From Fibrobacter sp. (lineage in GTDB: Bacteria; Fibrobacterota; Fibrobacteria; Fibrobacterales; Fibrobacteraceae), in contig JAFVGH010000133.1 of assembly GCA_017475045.1 (NCBI GenBank), forward strand, positions 16,628 to 80,627: DNA of 64,000 nucleotides, given 5' to 3'. This document shows positions 8,758 through 16,291 of the stretch, in pieces. A model generated the notes under the pieces. It was not told the DNA's origin. It saw only the letters and a list, made by a program, of their open reading frames with translations, and did no database searches. The stretch's first letter is position 1; the number at the start of each line of letters is the position of its first letter. The translations under genes were made by a program, and so were the position numbers.

Positions 8758-9362
8758 TTGAGCAGATTCGTGGAAAGTTGATTCAGAAAAGCCCCACCTT
8801 CGCGGTGGTGGACGTATCGGGCATCGGCTACGGGGTGAACATCTCCGCACGCACGGGCGGAATGCTACCCGAAGAGAACGCTGAGGTGCTCCTATACACG
8901 AACCTGGTGGTCCGTGAAGATTCCATGACCCTCTTCGGATTTGCGGACCAGGCCGAAAAGGATTTGTTCCTGATGCTCCTGGACGTGAACGGTGTGGGCC
9001 CCAAGATGGCCCAGCGGATTCTGAGCGGGGTTGCCCCTGCCGACCTCTTGAACATGATTGCCAGCGACAACAAGTCCGCCCTAGGGAAAATCAAGGGACT
9101 GGGCAAGAAGACCACCGAGCAGATGGTGCTCACCCTCAAGGACCGTGCGGCCACCATGCTGCAGGCTCTCGGAAACGTAGAAGGTTCCGGCGTCACGGGC
9201 ATGGGAGTGCTTACCGGCGCCAAGATGGAAGCGGTGCTGGCTCTGCACACCCTGGGAGTAAAAGCCCCGGCTGCAGAAAAGGCGGTGGCCAAGGCCTACG
9301 AAAACCTGGGCGACAGTGCCGACGCGGCAGCCCTTATCCCCGAAGCCCTCAAGTACCTTTAA
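8754..9362 (+). CDS. ruvA: Holliday junction helicase subunit RuvA
   Basis: 202 residues, the normal RuvA length. The N-terminal OB-fold starts MIEQIRGKLIQKSPTFAVV with VDVSGIGYGVNIS. The helix-hairpin-helix motifs are in DVNGVGPKMAQRIL and IKGLGKKTTEQMV, and a C-terminal three-helix domain binds RuvB. RuvA holds four-way DNA junctions open for RuvB-driven branch migration. It overlaps the acyltransferase gene by 4 bases and is followed 12 bases later by mqnE. No ruvB or ruvC is in the window. Confidence 0.96.
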   Translation: MIEQIRGKLIQKSPTFAVVDVSGIGYGVNISARTGGMLPEENAEVLLYTNLVVREDSMTLFGFADQAEKDLFLMLLDVNGVGPKMAQRILSGVAPADLLNMIASDNKSALGKIKGLGKKTTEQMVLTLKDRAATMLQALGNVEGSGVTGMGVLTGAKMEAVLALHTLGVKAPAAEKAVAKAYENLGDSADAAALIPEALKYL

Positions 9363-9374
9363 TCAGAATCAAAA

Positions 9375-10415
9375 ATGTCCCGCATTACAGAAGCCGAAGC
9401 CCTGGACCTGTTCAAGAACGCTCCCCTGAAGGAGCTGTGCGCCATGGCCTGCGCCGAAAAAGAACGCCGCCACGGAAAGAACGTCTACTGGGTCAACAAC
9501 AGACAAATTAACTACACCAACGTCTGCGTTCTGCATTGCAAATTCTGTGCCTTCTCCAAAATCAAGAAGGACAGCCCCACCGCCTATGACTGGAACTATG
9601 ATACCATCAGGGCAAAGGCCGCAGAAGCCATCGCCAGCGGGGCGCGGGAACTCCATATTGTAGGCGGGCTCCACCCCGACCACCCTTTCGATTACTACAT
9701 CGACATGCTCGCAAAACTCCGGGCAGAATTCCCGAAGGTGAACCTGAAGGCCTTTACCGCCGTAGAGATCTGCCACTTCTCAAAAATTTCGGGACAGAGC
9801 CCTGAGCAGATCATGGCCACGCTGAAAAATGCGGGCCTGGACGCCCTCCCCGGCGGGGGCGCTGAAATTTTGGTGCAGAGCGTGCGGGACCAGATCTGCC
9901 CCGGCAAGGAAACCGGCGAGGAATGGCTGGACGTTCACAGGGCGGCCCATAGGCTTGGCATTCCCACCAACGCCACCATGCTTTTCGGGCATATCGAAAA
10001 GCCCGAAGACCGTATCGCCCACATGAAAATGCTCCGTGACCTGCAAGACGAAGCCCCCGGATTCTTCGCCTTCATCCCGCTGGTTTACCACCCCGAACAC
10101 AACGCGCTCCACAAGATTGTCCCGAACATCACCAGCGAAGAAGACATCTTGCGTACGGTGGCCGTAGCGCGCCTGTTTCTGGACAATTTCCCCCATATCA
10201 AGGCCTACTGGATACAGATGGGAATCAACACCGCCATGAAGGCCTTACACGCAGGCGCCTCCGACTTGGACGGCACCATCATGGAAGAAAAGATCACCCA
10301 CGCCGCCGGAGCGAAAGTCCCCGTGAGAATGAGCCCTTCACGCATGCGGGAACTGATTTTGGGCGAAGGCCTCACCCCCGTCGAACGCGACGCCAAGTAC
10401 GAGACTTACGGGTAG
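9375..10415 (+). CDS. mqnE: Aminofutalosine synthase MqnE (radical SAM)
   Basis: 346 residues. The radical-SAM CX3CX2C cluster is in NVCVLHCKFCAFSK. MqnE-typical motifs follow: ELHIVGGLHPD, KAFTAVEI and LPGGGAEIL. The enzyme joins 3-[(1-carboxyvinyl)oxy]benzoate with SAM-derived adenosine to make aminofutalosine, in the futalosine route to menaquinone. The related MqnC and CofH are the main alternatives, but LPGGGAE and GGLHPD favour MqnE. It is the last gene of the run from 7912 and ends at the hairpin at 10426-10455. Menaquinone would serve fumarate respiration, which fits a succinate producer. Confidence 0.9.
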   Translation: MSRITEAEALDLFKNAPLKELCAMACAEKERRHGKNVYWVNNRQINYTNVCVLHCKFCAFSKIKKDSPTAYDWNYDTIRAKAAEAIASGARELHIVGGLHPDHPFDYYIDMLAKLRAEFPKVNLKAFTAVEICHFSKISGQSPEQIMATLKNAGLDALPGGGAEILVQSVRDQICPGKETGEEWLDVHRAAHRLGIPTNATMLFGHIEKPEDRIAHMKMLRDLQDEAPGFFAFIPLVYHPEHNALHKIVPNITSEEDILRTVAVARLFLDNFPHIKAYWIQMGINTAMKALHAGASDLDGTIMEEKITHAAGAKVPVRMSPSRMRELILGEGLTPVERDAKYETYG

Positions 10416-10425
10416 ATGACACTAG

Positions 10426-10455
10426 AAAACCCCGTGCAGAATTGCACGGGGCTTT
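10426..10455. terminator. Bidirectional rho-independent terminator
   Basis: The perfect arms CCCCGTGCA and TGCACGGGG (10430-10451) enclose a 4-base loop, GAAT. They are flanked by AAAA on the left and CTTT on the right. It ends the mqnE transcript and may also end the convergent lipoprotein gene. Confidence 0.8.
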
Positions 10456-10484
10456 CGTCGTTCTTAAGGAATAATTCTTTTAGA

Positions 10485-11117
10485 TTACTTCTTCTGGAGC
10501 GGAGTATCCTTCAGGATTTCCTCGACCAGGTTCTTCATGTTTTCTTCCCAGTCGCCCTTGCCCATGGTGAAGCCGAGATGGACGCGAGCCTTGAGCGTGC
10601 CGCTCGCCACAACGGTCTTGCTGTCGGCGTTGGCAATGGAGTATTCGCCGGAGAACTGGAGGTAGCTCTTGGTTTCGGCACTCATGGTGAGCGGGTTCAT
10701 CTTGGTTTCGGAGAGGCGGGAAACTTCGAGGTTGCTCATAGAGATGATGAGACCAGAAACGCCGTCGAGAGCGTCAAACTTCGGGGAGGGAACGAGATAG
10801 TCCTTCTTGCCGAACTTGGCCGGGGTCATGGTGTAGTCGGTCACTTCCTTAGCGGAGAAGTTGGCGGCGATGTCGGCCTGGCTCTTCAGTTCGCTGCCCA
10901 TCTGCTGGGTGAACCAGCCGGAGAAGTTGCTGGAGAAGTCCGGAAGGTCGTCGGCAACGTCGTCCTGGTTCTTGACGACAGGTTCGGTGTAGAAGACGGT
11001 CACTGCCGTTGCCGGCTCAGTCCAACTTGGGTCGATGTTCTTGAGACCGGCCTTGCCCCCGCAACCGATGAGAGAAAGTGAGACTGCACAGAGAAGAAGT
11101 GCAGCAAATTTTTTCAT
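10485..11117 (-). CDS. Unknown outer-membrane/periplasmic lipoprotein, 210 aa
   Basis: The lipoprotein signal is MKKFAALLLCAVSLSLIGC with lipobox LIGC. The start at 11117 is chosen because an AGGAGG site lies just upstream and because 27 further in-frame residues upstream look non-coding. The mature part has no family I recognise. It contains a strand-rich region (KSYLQFSGEYSIANADSK, GTLKARVHLGFTMGKGDWE) and ends in a helix with a Lys-rich tail. It is a single-gene unit between the mqnE terminator and a repeat-rich spacer. Confidence 0.8.
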   Translation of the reverse strand: MKKFAALLLCAVSLSLIGCGGKAGLKNIDPSWTEPATAVTVFYTEPVVKNQDDVADDLPDFSSNFSGWFTQQMGSELKSQADIAANFSAKEVTDYTMTPAKFGKKDYLVPSPKFDALDGVSGLIISMSNLEVSRLSETKMNPLTMSAETKSYLQFSGEYSIANADSKTVVASGTLKARVHLGFTMGKGDWEENMKNLVEEILKDTPLQKK

Positions 11118-11474
11118 GATATTATCCTCCTGATGGAAAATTTCCAGAAAAACGACACTGTTTTCCTGACGGGACAATATAGGAAAAATTTGTTCCAAAA
11201 AAGAGATTTTCGTGCAATAAAAAAATTTTTTTTTAGATTTTCCGTCAAAAAATTTCTATATGACTCAATCTGAGACATATAGGAATTTTCCAAGATTTCA
11301 TGACAGGAAAGCATTGGGCGTTCCCCGGCACGGGGCCGGGTCGGGTGCTGCTCGCCGAGCACGCTCGGCTCATCGAGTCGCTTGCGCGTCTCGCCACAAA
11401 GGTGCGACGCCCCCTAACGTGATTCCAGTGTGAAATGTGAAGTGTGGGGTGTGGAATGATTGTTTATCGGCGGG
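11118..11474. other. Gene-free spacer with hairpins and heptamer repeats
   Basis: This 357-bp stretch contains no gene I can support. Its left half is AT-rich and must hold the lipoprotein promoter. The right half holds GC-rich dyads, including GCCGAGC-AC-GCTCGGC at 11354-11369, and the heptamer array at 11428-11458. The right edge abuts the stop codon of the last FISUMP gene. Confidence 0.7.
11428..11458. repeat. Heptamer tandem array, RTGTGRR type
   Basis: Four consecutive 7-bp units GTGTGAA, ATGTGAA, GTGTGGG, GTGTGGA are followed by ATG. The same family is at 42442-42469 (next to lspA) and 56915-56929 (next to miaB). It lies 17 bp past the stop codon of the FISUMP gene at 11475. Confidence 0.7.
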
Positions 11475-12482
11475 TTAATCGGAGTCCTTGAGACAACGGA
11501 CGGAGAAACCATGGTCCTTGCTGTAATCGTGATATAGCCACGCAGATTTGAGGAAGTAAAGGTACGCATAGTAGGCGTAGTCTTTACTGAACTGCGAGGC
11601 ACTCCAGAAATAGGCATTGCGGCCGACACGGGCAAAGGAGCCCTCGTAGTACGCGATGCCTGCAGGAAGCGCAGAAAAACCGTAGTCATCCGTGCCGTTA
11701 CTTTCTTCACCTATCCAGCCCGTCTTGGTCTTGAGTTTCAAGCCCGCCGTGGCCCAAGTTGTTCCACCCACTGCACCAAACAGTTCCTCCCATTCACTCT
11801 GCGCGGGAACATGCCAGCCGTTGGGGCACACGCCCTGCACGTTGCCCGTACCCAGGGTGGAACAATCGTGGTAGCAGCCGCACTCGTCCTCGGACTTGCC
11901 CATGGCGGCGGCCCAGGTGTAGAGCCGCCCGTAGATGGCGCAATCGCCTTCCTCCATCGTTTGGTGTCTTCCGCCACCGCACCAACTTTTCTCCGTCTGG
12001 TAATTTAAATTCTGAGCCATCCACACTTGGTCTCCGATTTTCACCATCTTGTATGTCTGACCATCACGAGCGTCTTTAAAGCAGTTCTCGTCTGTTTCAA
12101 CTTCACACTGTCCACTTCCATATACAGAACTCGAGGACTTCGCAGAACTGTTGCTTGACTTTGCGTCATTTCCAGATGTATTCGAATTGCTGGACTTGGT
12201 CGATGTTCCTGCCGAAGAAGGATTGTCCTTGCTGTCGCTGGAGTCGTCGGTCACTTCGGCGGGATCGTTGGACTTGCTATCGCTACTGGAGATTGCTTCG
12301 TCCTTACAGTCCTCGCAATGACGAAAAGAACTAGAACTTCCGTACTCTTCAGCGCAGCTCAGGGCGCTTGTTTCGGTTTCATCGCCACCCGCCGACGAAG
12401 AGTCATCACAGGCGGTCAGGGCGAAACCGAGCACCCCCGCAAGAGCGCAGACCGTGAACTTTTTCGCGAATGTGTTTTTCAT
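11475..12482 (-). CDS. FISUMP-domain lipoprotein (tandem array copy 4), 335 aa
   Basis: The signal peptide MKNTFAKKFTVCALAGVLGF leads to a lipobox at Cys25. A Ser/Asn-rich linker runs to about residue 125. The FISUMP domain follows with its usual marks: DGQTYKMVKIGDQVWMAQNL, YGRLYTWAAA, CPNGWHVP, YGFSALPAG, FWSAS and SVRCLKD. FISUMP proteins are a large surface or secreted family first noted in Fibrobacter succinogenes; their function is unknown. Residues near 48-60 (RHCEDCKDEAIS) are encoded by a REP-like palindrome at 12291-12324. The signal peptide is identical, apart from its last residues, to those of the next two genes, pointing to recent duplication. Confidence 0.9.
   Translation of the reverse strand: MKNTFAKKFTVCALAGVLGFALTACDDSSSAGGDETETSALSCAEEYGSSSSFRHCEDCKDEAISSSDSKSNDPAEVTDDSSDSKDNPSSAGTSTKSSNSNTSGNDAKSSNSSAKSSSSVYGSGQCEVETDENCFKDARDGQTYKMVKIGDQVWMAQNLNYQTEKSWCGGGRHQTMEEGDCAIYGRLYTWAAAMGKSEDECGCYHDCSTLGTGNVQGVCPNGWHVPAQSEWEELFGAVGGTTWATAGLKLKTKTGWIGEESNGTDDYGFSALPAGIAYYEGSFARVGRNAYFWSASQFSKDYAYYAYLYFLKSAWLYHDYSKDHGFSVRCLKDSD
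12291..12324 (-). repeat. REP-like palindrome inserted in frame in a lipoprotein linker
   Basis: Read on the coding strand it begins CGTCATTGCGAGG and ends GACGAAGCAATC, matching the widespread CATTGCGAGG...GAAGCAATC palindrome. It is translated as RHCEDCKDEAI in the Ser-rich linker. An equivalent copy lies at 13446-13479 in the next gene. Confidence 0.75.
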
Positions 12483-12500
12483 AGGGAAACCTTTTGGAAA

Positions 12501-13631
12501 TTACTCAGAGTCCTTGACGCAACGGACGGAGTAGGCATTGTTTTTGGCGGGGAAATTCAGATTCGCATCGTCGCTGCTGAAGTCCAGGCTTTCATCGTAG
12601 GCATAGTAGTTATCGTTCCATGAGGCACTCCAGAAAGAGGCGCTGTAGCCAACACCATAGAAGAGTCCACCACTGTGCCTGTAGCCAGCAGGGAGTGCAG
12701 AGAAACCGTAGGCATCCTCGTTGATAATGACGCCGCCGCTATAGGCTGCCCAGCCAGCCTGAGTCTTGAGTTTCTGACCCGCCATGAAATCCCCGCCCAC
12801 AGCAGCGGCGAGGTCTATCAATTCGTGGTATATGGGAACGTGCCAGCCGTCGGGGCATATGCCCTGAACGCTTACGCTCGGAAAAGGCCCCGTGTCCGGG
12901 TTGGTACAGTTATAGCCATAGCCGCACTCGTCTTCGGACTCGCCTATGGCGGCGACCCAGGTATAGAGACGACCATACACGGAGCAGTCGCCCGCCGTCC
13001 TTGTTCCGTGGATTCCCCCACCACACCAGCTGTTTTCCGTCTGATAGTTCAAGTTCTGCGCCATCCATACCTCGGAATAGTCCTTAGCAGGAACGCCAAT
13101 GGAAATGGTCTTATAAACCTGACCATCTCTCTCATCGAGAATTTCTCCATACTTACCCGCTTCAAGGAATTCCTGGTTCAGGTATTCTGTCGTAACGCAC
13201 TTATACTTCGTGCAATCGTATGTTCCCGACGGCATGACCTTTGCTTCGGCGTAACTTTTCGGAACTTCGTCTGAACTTGAAGAAGATTCAACCTTGCTCG
13301 CAGAACTGTTGCTTGACTTTGCGTCATTTCCAGATGTATTCGAATTGCTGGATTTGGTCGATGTTCCTGCCGAAGAAGGTTTGCCCTTGCTGTCGCTGGA
13401 GTCGTCGGTCACTTCGGCGGGATCGTTGGACTTGCTATCGCTGGAGATTGCTTCGTCCTTACAGTCCTCGCAATGACGAGATGACGATGACATTTCGGCA
13501 CTGCAGCTCAGGGCACTTGTTTCGTTATTATCACCACCCGCCGACGAAGAGTCGTCACAGGCGGAAAACGCGAAACCAAGCACCCCCGCAAGGGCGCAGA
13601 CCGTAAACTTTTTCGCGAATGTGTTTTTCAT
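12501..13631 (-). CDS. FISUMP-domain lipoprotein (tandem array copy 3), 376 aa
   Basis: The signal peptide is nearly the same as in its neighbours, with lipobox Cys25, followed by a Ser-rich linker. A short module comes next (YDCTKYKCVTTEYLNQEFLE) and then the FISUMP domain: DGQVYKTISIG, VWMAQNLNY, YGRLYTWVAA, CPDGWHVP, YGFSALPAG, FWSAS and SVRCVKD. It would be anchored to the outer membrane by its lipid and face the cell surface or periplasm. An 18-base spacer separates it from the genes on both sides and carries an AAAGG ribosome-binding site. The linker contains the REP-derived peptide RHCEDCKDEAIS. The linker sequence SSDSK..SNDPAEVTDD is shared with the 11475 gene. Confidence 0.9.
   Translation of the reverse strand: MKNTFAKKFTVCALAGVLGFAFSACDDSSSAGGDNNETSALSCSAEMSSSSRHCEDCKDEAISSDSKSNDPAEVTDDSSDSKGKPSSAGTSTKSSNSNTSGNDAKSSNSSASKVESSSSSDEVPKSYAEAKVMPSGTYDCTKYKCVTTEYLNQEFLEAGKYGEILDERDGQVYKTISIGVPAKDYSEVWMAQNLNYQTENSWCGGGIHGTRTAGDCSVYGRLYTWVAAIGESEDECGYGYNCTNPDTGPFPSVSVQGICPDGWHVPIYHELIDLAAAVGGDFMAGQKLKTQAGWAAYSGGVIINEDAYGFSALPAGYRHSGGLFYGVGYSASFWSASWNDNYYAYDESLDFSSDDANLNFPAKNNAYSVRCVKDSE
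13446..13479 (-). repeat. REP-like palindrome inserted in frame in a lipoprotein linker
   Basis: A second copy of the CATTGCGAGG...GAAGCAATC palindrome, in the same frame and at the same linker place as in the gene at 11475-12482. Because the flanking linker is also shared, it was probably copied with the gene rather than inserted twice. Confidence 0.75.
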
Positions 13632-13649
13632 AGAGAAACCTTTGGGGAT

Positions 13650-14789
13650 TTAGTCAGAGTCCTTGACGCAACGGACGGAAAAAGCCTCTCTCTTGAACCT
13701 AAGTCTTTCGTTGCCGCGGTGGGAGTCGTTACGCAATTCCATGCTGTAAGCGTTTTTGCTATCATCCTCCAGTGTAGACCAGAATAAGGTGTAGAAGCCA
13801 GCAAAGGCGAAACTGGATTCACCCATAAAGATGCTTCTTTCGCCAGCAGGCAAGGCGGAAAACCCGTAGCCATCCTTATTTGGATAATCCGTCCAGCCTG
13901 TCGTAGACTTGAGCCATTGACCTGTCGTTTCATTGCCCCATCCACCTGCCGTTTCAATGCCCCCGGTAAACCATCGCCATTCCGTTTCGCTGGGCAGGTG
14001 CCAGCCCTCCGGGCAAATACCCTGCTGCACACCGGTAGGGCTGCAGGTATTGCCGTAGCCACATTTCGCATTATTCATGGCAACTTCCCAAGTGTACAGG
14101 CGACCATACTTGGCACAGGAGTCAGCTTCGTCGTTGTAGCAGCCACTCCATGCATAGTTTCCCATACTGGACACATCACCCGGATCGTAGTTCAGGTTCT
14201 GTGCCATCCAAATTCGACCATTAACCATTTCGATGGTCTTGTATACCTGGCCGTCACGGGTGTCTAGCATTTCGCCATATTTGCCAGCTGCAAGCATCTC
14301 CTGATTCAGGTATTCAAGCGACGAGGTCGCATCCTTGCAGATCTGATCCGCAGGGCAGTTTTTTGCATAGTAGCCGGATGGTTTCACCCCCTCTGGCCAA
14401 CTGTTTGGCGTCGTTCCCGAGGAACTGAATGAATAGCCATTCTTGCTGTCGGAGGAATAATCGTCGTCATTGCGGGAGTCGTTGGATTCTGTAGAGAAGT
14501 CGCAGTCCATCTTCTCGATGAGAGTTCCGATGACCCAGCCGTTGTCGCCATCGCAAACAGCCATGTCATGGTATTCCGTCAGGTAGGTGGCAACGCACTT
14601 CTGACTCTTGCCGCAGTCGTAATCCGACAGTTCCATGAATGTCTCGACGGTGTCAGGAATTCCACCACGATTGCTGCCGCTACCATTATCACCCCCCGCC
14701 GACGACGAGTCATCGCAGGCGGAAAGGGCGAAACCGAGCACCCCCGCAAGGGCGCAGACCGTGAACTTTTTCGCGAATGTGTTTTTCAT
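13650..14789 (-). CDS. FISUMP-domain lipoprotein (tandem array copy 2), 379 aa
   Basis: The same signal peptide and Cys25 lipobox are followed by a shorter Ser linker. Two Cys-containing modules come before the FISUMP domain: one near residues 55-90 (YDCGKSQKCVATYLTEYHD, VCDGDNGWVIG) and one near 140-165 (CPADQICKDATSSLEYLNQ). The FISUMP marks are DGQVYKTIEMV, IWMAQNLNY, YGRLYTWEVA, CPEGWHLPS, YGFSALPAG, FWSTL and SVRCVKD. No REP peptide is present in this copy. Spacing to both neighbours is 18 bases. The function is unknown, and surface location is inferred from the lipobox. Confidence 0.9.
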   Translation of the reverse strand: MKNTFAKKFTVCALAGVLGFALSACDDSSSAGGDNGSGSNRGGIPDTVETFMELSDYDCGKSQKCVATYLTEYHDMAVCDGDNGWVIGTLIEKMDCDFSTESNDSRNDDDYSSDSKNGYSFSSSGTTPNSWPEGVKPSGYYAKNCPADQICKDATSSLEYLNQEMLAAGKYGEMLDTRDGQVYKTIEMVNGRIWMAQNLNYDPGDVSSMGNYAWSGCYNDEADSCAKYGRLYTWEVAMNNAKCGYGNTCSPTGVQQGICPEGWHLPSETEWRWFTGGIETAGGWGNETTGQWLKSTTGWTDYPNKDGYGFSALPAGERSIFMGESSFAFAGFYTLFWSTLEDDSKNAYSMELRNDSHRGNERLRFKREAFSVRCVKDSD

Positions 14790-14807
14790 AGCAAAACCTT
14801 TTGAGAT

Positions 14808-15827
14808 TTAGTCCGAGTCCTTGAGACAACGAACGGAGTGCCCGTAGACCTTATCGTTGACGTACTTGCCCGCATAGTCGTTGCGGTAGTCCAAACCCAT
14901 GACGTACGCGTCGTAGGAGATGGTTTCCTCAGTAGAACTCCAGAAGTACGTGCCATAGCCCTTGTAGCCGTAATTCCCAATGGGGTAGTACCTGGTGCCG
15001 GCAGGAAGCGCCGAGAACCCGAAGGCATCCTCGTTGGTGATGCCGCTGTACGACGTCCAGCCAGTCGCGGACTTGAGCTTGGTACCCGCCGTATTTGAAG
15101 ACGTATATTCCGTAATGGAACCGTCAACGGCCACAATCAGGGCTTCCCATTCGCTTTGACTGGGCAAATGCCAGCCCTTGGGGCATGCACCACGAATATC
15201 TCCCTCACCAAGGTTGCATGCATGATCAATACCACACTCGTCCTCCGCCCTGCCCACTGCAGCAGCCCAGGTATAAAGACGACCGTACTTGGCACAGTTG
15301 GCAGGGTTGTCGCCGTAGCACCAGCTGTTTTCCGTCTCAAAGTTCAGATTCTCGGCCATCCACACCTCGGAATAGTTCTTTGACGGGATGTCAATGGTGG
15401 TGGTCTTGTAAACCTGACCGTCGCGCAGGTCCTTCAGGGTGTTCTTGTCGGCGTCATAAACGCTGGCGTCGCTGCCGCCGCCGGGGACGCTTGCGGAAGA
15501 GCCTTCCACGCCTTCGGAGCCGCTGGAGTCCGGCTCTTTGGAAGCGCTGGATTTGGTCGACGTTCCTGCCGAAGAAGGGCTATCCTTGCTGTCGCTGGAC
15601 TTGGCGTCGCTATCCTTATCAGTGACCTTGCCGCTGCTGGAGATTGCTTCGTCCTTATCGTTGGAACGAGAATCACTGGATTCTTCGCGGCTATCGCCGC
15701 TCAGAATGACGTTATTGTCATCGTCACCCGCCGACGAAGAATCATCACAGGCGGAAAACGCGAAGAAAGTTAAACCGGCTGCACCTATTAAGAAAATTTT
15801 CTTGACATACTTCAATTTACTCTTCAC
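14808..15827 (-). CDS. FISUMP-domain lipoprotein (tandem array copy 1), 339 aa
   Basis: This is the first gene of the array. Its signal peptide differs from the others (VKKIFLIGAAGLTFFAFSAC, after a short basic start), but the post-lipobox DDSSSAG is shared. The FISUMP marks are DGQVYKTTTI, VWMAENLNF, YGRLYTWAAA, CPKGWHLPSQ, FGFSALPAG, YFWSSTEE and SVRCLKD. The only in-frame start at the 5' end is GTG at 15827, with no clear ribosome-binding site. Directly upstream lies the truncated gene at 15830-16060, so the 5' end sits on a recombination boundary. The linker carries two REP-derived pieces (15642-15710). Confidence 0.85.
   Translation of the reverse strand: MKSKLKYVKKIFLIGAAGLTFFAFSACDDSSSAGDDDNNVILSGDSREESSDSRSNDKDEAISSSGKVTDKDSDAKSSDSKDSPSSAGTSTKSSASKEPDSSGSEGVEGSSASVPGGGSDASVYDADKNTLKDLRDGQVYKTTTIDIPSKNYSEVWMAENLNFETENSWCYGDNPANCAKYGRLYTWAAAVGRAEDECGIDHACNLGEGDIRGACPKGWHLPSQSEWEALIVAVDGSITEYTSSNTAGTKLKSATGWTSYSGITNEDAFGFSALPAGTRYYPIGNYGYKGYGTYFWSSTEETISYDAYVMGLDYRNDYAGKYVNDKVYGHSVRCLKDSD
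15642..15710 (-). repeat. Two adjacent REP-type fragments inside a lipoprotein linker
   Basis: On the coding strand, 15710-15673 begins GTCATTCTGAGC and runs through an imperfect dyad to GCGAAGAATCCAGTG, a known type of bacterial short palindrome. It encodes VILSGDSREESSD. It is followed by GACGAAGCAATCTCC at about 15654-15640, the right half of the other palindrome type (KDEAISS). Confidence 0.65.
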
Positions 15828-15829
15828 GA

Positions 15830-16060
15830 ATCACGCCCGAATTCAAAGCCGCTGCAGACTTACACAAAAAGCAGTATCCCGGACTGGAACTGAAGACCAT
15901 GCGCACGGTCCACGACCGGTTCTTGCTCATCGATGACACCGTGTATCACTTTGGTGCAAGTTTCAAGGACATGGGAAACGAGATGACGGCATACAGCGTG
16001 CTGAATTTCGTGACACCCGAGGAGGTCATTGAGAAGGTAAGCGAAAGCACGAAGGGGTGA
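15830..16060 (+). pseudogene. Truncated C-terminal remnant, PLD-like/ORF6N-associated protein
   Basis: An open frame of about 76 codons without its own start ends at TGA 16060. It contains TVHDRFLLIDDTVYHFGAS followed by FKDMGNEMTAYSV. From memory this resembles the C-terminal HDRF...GAS segment of bacterial phospholipase-D-like domains, often found in ORF6N-containing DNA-binding proteins. The N-terminal part is missing; the frame is cut where the divergent FISUMP gene starts (15827). I read it as the stump of a gene disrupted when the FISUMP array arrived or expanded. The family call is tentative. Confidence 0.55.
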
Positions 16061-16255
16061 AAAGGGAGAGGGGGTAGCGGATGATGCATGAAGGCCCTCG
16101 CCAAGATGATAGTGGATCCTCGCCTTCGTGAGGATGACGAGAAAGGTCGTGAGGACGACATGCAGCAGAAGCGAGGGGGAGGCCTCCCCCACCATTTTAG
16201 TGACACCTAGTCCTGTTTTTAGGCTGTCCCGTCGTTTTTCCTGGCCAAAAGTTCA
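16061..16255. other. Repeat-bearing spacer upstream of the activase gene
   Basis: No gene is supported here. A palindrome, GGATCCTCGCCTTCGTGAGG, lies at 16114-16133 and is followed by ATGACG, a further REP-like variant. A purine-rich GAGGGGGAGGCC / GGCCTCCCCC stretch is near 16172-16192. Confidence 0.5.
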
Positions 16256-16275
16256 TGGCTTTTGGCCCATTTTTC

Positions 16276-16283
16276 TATCTTTT
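16276..16283 (+). promoter_or_regulatory. TAnnTTT-type promoter of the activase gene
   Basis: TATCTTTT lies inside a TTTTTCTATCTTTTC stretch and ends 8 bases before the ATG at 16292. No ribosome-binding site is visible in between (CGCCCACT). Confidence 0.55.
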
Positions 16284-16291
16284 CGCCCACT

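Noticed and set aside
10416..11081. A 221-codon plus-strand frame after mqnE.
   Set aside because: It runs through the terminator hairpin and lies opposite a lipoprotein gene with a clear signal peptide and AGGAGG site.
11428..11458. The tandem repeats considered as a CRISPR array.
   Set aside because: Units are 7 bp with no spacers, and no cas genes are in the window.
15830..16060. The truncated frame considered as part of an insertion sequence or phage.
   Set aside because: No transposase, terminal inverted repeats or neighbouring phage genes are present.
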